In this document: piece after piece, positions 38,597 to 40,301 of the stretch
Layout: each line of letters starts with the position of its first letter
Numbering within the stretch: the first letter of the stretch is position 1
NCBI GenBank assembly: GCA_016206145.1
Contig: JACQSA010000020.1
Span: 1 to 40,301 of the forward strand
Length of the DNA: 40,301 nucleotides
Source: Candidatus Uhrbacteria bacterium
GTDB lineage: Bacteria > Patescibacteriota > Patescibacteriia > JACQRZ01
Direction of reading: 5' to 3'
Made by a program: the position numbers and the translations under genes
The notes under the pieces: model-generated
Seen by the model: the letters and a program-made list of their open reading frames with translations, nothing else
Told to the model about the DNA's origin: nothing
Database searches by the model: none

Positions 38597-40149
38597 AGCA
38601 CCCTTCTAAATCGTACACGCACAAATGCGCGCGCATCTTTTTTTGTACGGACGCGGCCGGCAAGCTGTTCTTCACGTACCGCCAAGAGGACCTCGCCAAT
38701 AAAAGGACTTTGGGGCACAGACAGAACTTCCATGATATCATGCCCGCGAAGAATTGGTTTTGGTAGCGCATTTCGTGATCCGCCACGTTGCATGCACAAC
38801 CGCAACCGCTTATAAAACGCATTGTACAAGCCGAGCGAAGAAGTGCCATCCGCTTTTACGGATGCACGAGCATCCAAAAACATAAGTTGCAAAAATGTCA
38901 TGCCAACAAGAGGATTCTTAAAAAAATATTTCTCAATGGTGTTATTTTTCAATCCCTCGGGGCTATTGAGAAGTAAGAGATGATGTTTGATAAGAAAATG
39001 GATAACATCAGGATCTACGCCAATCTCGGACACTGTGTAGAGCCTGAGTCTCTTCACGGTATCTCGCGCAATATCCGCGCCCACGCGGTCGTGCCCATCA
39101 AAACGCACACGATCCACTCCATCTTTTTCGGGTGTTTTGAGTGTGAATGGTTTACCTATGTCATGCAGTAGGAGAGTGATAATCAATGTCGGCGTGATCC
39201 CGCAAGGAACAGAGGGATAAAATTCCGCAAGCTTCTCGCACGCGCGAATAAATGATTTGCTTTGAAGCAGACGGATCGCCATACGAGTATGGGTCCACAC
39301 GTCCCCTTCGCTATGCCATTCTTTGGGCTGAGGGCATCCCTTCATTGCGATCATGTCCGGTATTAGCGTATCACACACATGAAACGCATCATACATATCA
39401 AAGGCGCGTAATGGATCTGCAATGAATGTACGCAAAATCTCACGAGCAATGACCTCATAGGGGACAACACGAGTGGCGATCGGCTGATCCACTTCGCGAT
39501 TCAGATTATGAACAGAAGAAGCAAGCACTCGTGCAGTGTGCTCTTCTATGGCAAATCCGAAACTCACGGCGAAACGAAGCGCGCGAAGCATGCGAGAATA
39601 GTCCTCTGAAAAACGTTCTTCGGGATTTCCGACAGTACGAATGATTTTTTTCTTCAAATCAGCAATGCCGCCAAACGGATCGATCACAATTCCGGTACGC
39701 ACATCGAGGGCCATGGCATTGATGGTGAAATCTCTGCGCGCAAGATCCTCTTCGATAGGAATGGCGGGGTCAGAATAAATATGAAAATCCCGATACTGTC
39801 CGGTACCCAAGATATGCGCTTCTTTGCGAGGGAGTGCAATGTCAAATGGTTCTAAAAATCCTTGCGCAAGCTCTTTGCGCGCATCTTTTGGGATGCATTT
39901 CAACACCCCAAACCGCCGGCCCACAAGATCAACCCGTCCGAGAGTTCCCAAAAACTTCTGGAGTTTTTTGACAGGGACATTGCAGATGACAAAATCATAA
40001 TCCTTGCATTCACGCGTTAAGACAATATCCCGCACTGCGCCGCCTACCAAAAAGATTCGAGCAAATGGAAATTCGAGCTCCAATCGCTTGATAAACCGAA
40101 ATGCGGGCTTGCGGCGCAATGATTTGATATATGAAGAAAAGGTCGTCAT
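38593..40149 (-). CDS. CCA-adding/poly(A) polymerase-family tRNA nucleotidyltransferase with HD domain
   Basis: FLVGGAVRDIVLTRECKDYDFVI, RRDFTINAMALD, RMLRALRFAVSFGF, LLHDIGKP; start reassigned to ATG 40149. Confidence 0.93.
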   Translation of the reverse strand: MTTFSSYIKSLRRKPAFRFIKRLELEFPFARIFLVGGAVRDIVLTRECKDYDFVICNVPVKKLQKFLGTLGRVDLVGRRFGVLKCIPKDARKELAQGFLEPFDIALPRKEAHILGTGQYRDFHIYSDPAIPIEEDLARRDFTINAMALDVRTGIVIDPFGGIADLKKKIIRTVGNPEERFSEDYSRMLRALRFAVSFGFAIEEHTARVLASSVHNLNREVDQPIATRVVPYEVIAREILRTFIADPLRAFDMYDAFHVCDTLIPDMIAMKGCPQPKEWHSEGDVWTHTRMAIRLLQSKSFIRACEKLAEFYPSVPCGITPTLIITLLLHDIGKPFTLKTPEKDGVDRVRFDGHDRVGADIARDTVKRLRLYTVSEIGVDPDVIHFLIKHHLLLLNSPEGLKNNTIEKYFFKNPLVGMTFLQLMFLDARASVKADGTSSLGLYNAFYKRLRLCMQRGGSRNALPKPILRGHDIMEVLSVPQSPFIGEVLLAVREEQLAGRVRTKKDARAFVRVRFRRVL

Positions 40150-40179
40150 AATAATGGAGAGTATATCAGCCCCGAAGGA

Positions 40180-40208
40180 TTGACACAACGGACATTTTCG
40201 CGTATAAT
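40180..40208 (+). promoter_or_regulatory. consensus sigma70 promoter TTGACA-N17-TATAAT
   Basis: -35 40180-40185, 17 nt spacer, -10 40203-40208, 34 nt before tRNA-Val. Confidence 0.85.
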
Positions 40209-40242
40209 AAAAGGAAAGAAAACTGCGCATTCTTGGTAGAAC

Positions 40243-40301
40243 GGGCGGTTAGCTCAGTTGGTTAGAGCGTTACATTGACATTGTAAAGGTCAGAGGTTCG
40301 A
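40243..40301 (+). tRNA. tRNA-Val(GAC), truncated by window end
   Basis: GGGCGGTTAGCTCAGTTGGTTAGAGC; anticodon arm TTACA-TTGACAT-TGTAA; T arm start AGAGGTTCGA. Confidence 0.9.

Noticed and set aside
40150-40230. N-terminal extension of the CCA-adding enzyme ORF
   Set aside because: Overlaps the consensus TTGACA/TATAAT region; internal ATG 40149 fits the family start.
1-40301. CRISPR array, rRNA operon, prophage, or complete IS with transposase
   Set aside because: No regularly spaced repeats, no rRNA sequence, no phage structural genes and no transposase-like ORF were seen.

Overview
Gene-dense 40.3 kb bacterial chromosomal segment. Gene content and compact layout resemble a Patescibacteria/CPR-type genome (inference from gene style, not tested). 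Most of it is core housekeeping: valS, a MazG-like gene, tyrS and argS; rpmF-nusB-rnc; gyrA; UDP-sugar dehydrogenase; prs; pgk; glmS; class I FBP aldolase and class II FBPase; pyrF; rplS; an RluD-like gene; a CCA-adding enzyme; and five canonical tRNAs (Ile-UAU, Ala-GGC, Val-UAC, Leu-GAG, partial Val-GAC). The most interesting content is: (1) a minus-strand operon (trmB-like, glmS, LbH protein, SucC-like, SucD-like, citryl-CoA-lyase-like, tdh, kbl, yvcK) that encodes what looks like an unfused three-subunit ATP-citrate lyase / citryl-CoA synthetase plus lyase, next to threonine-to-acetyl-CoA genes; (2) a 125-128 bp inverted-repeat element inside that operon, exactly between the SucD-like stop and the lyase start codon; (3) a separate 166 bp long-arm inverted-repeat (MITE/hairpin-like) element between pgk and yvcK; (4) a duplicated tRNA-like structured RNA motif with its own promoter upstream of tyrS; (5) a ribbon-helix-helix/nucleotidyltransferase fusion with an operator-like dyad upstream; (6) a tRNA-punctuated accessory strip (34.6-37.2 kb) with a RelE/RHH toxin-antitoxin pair, a DUF2283/DUF4258-like pair and a decayed peptide deformylase remnant abutting a tRNA 3' end.
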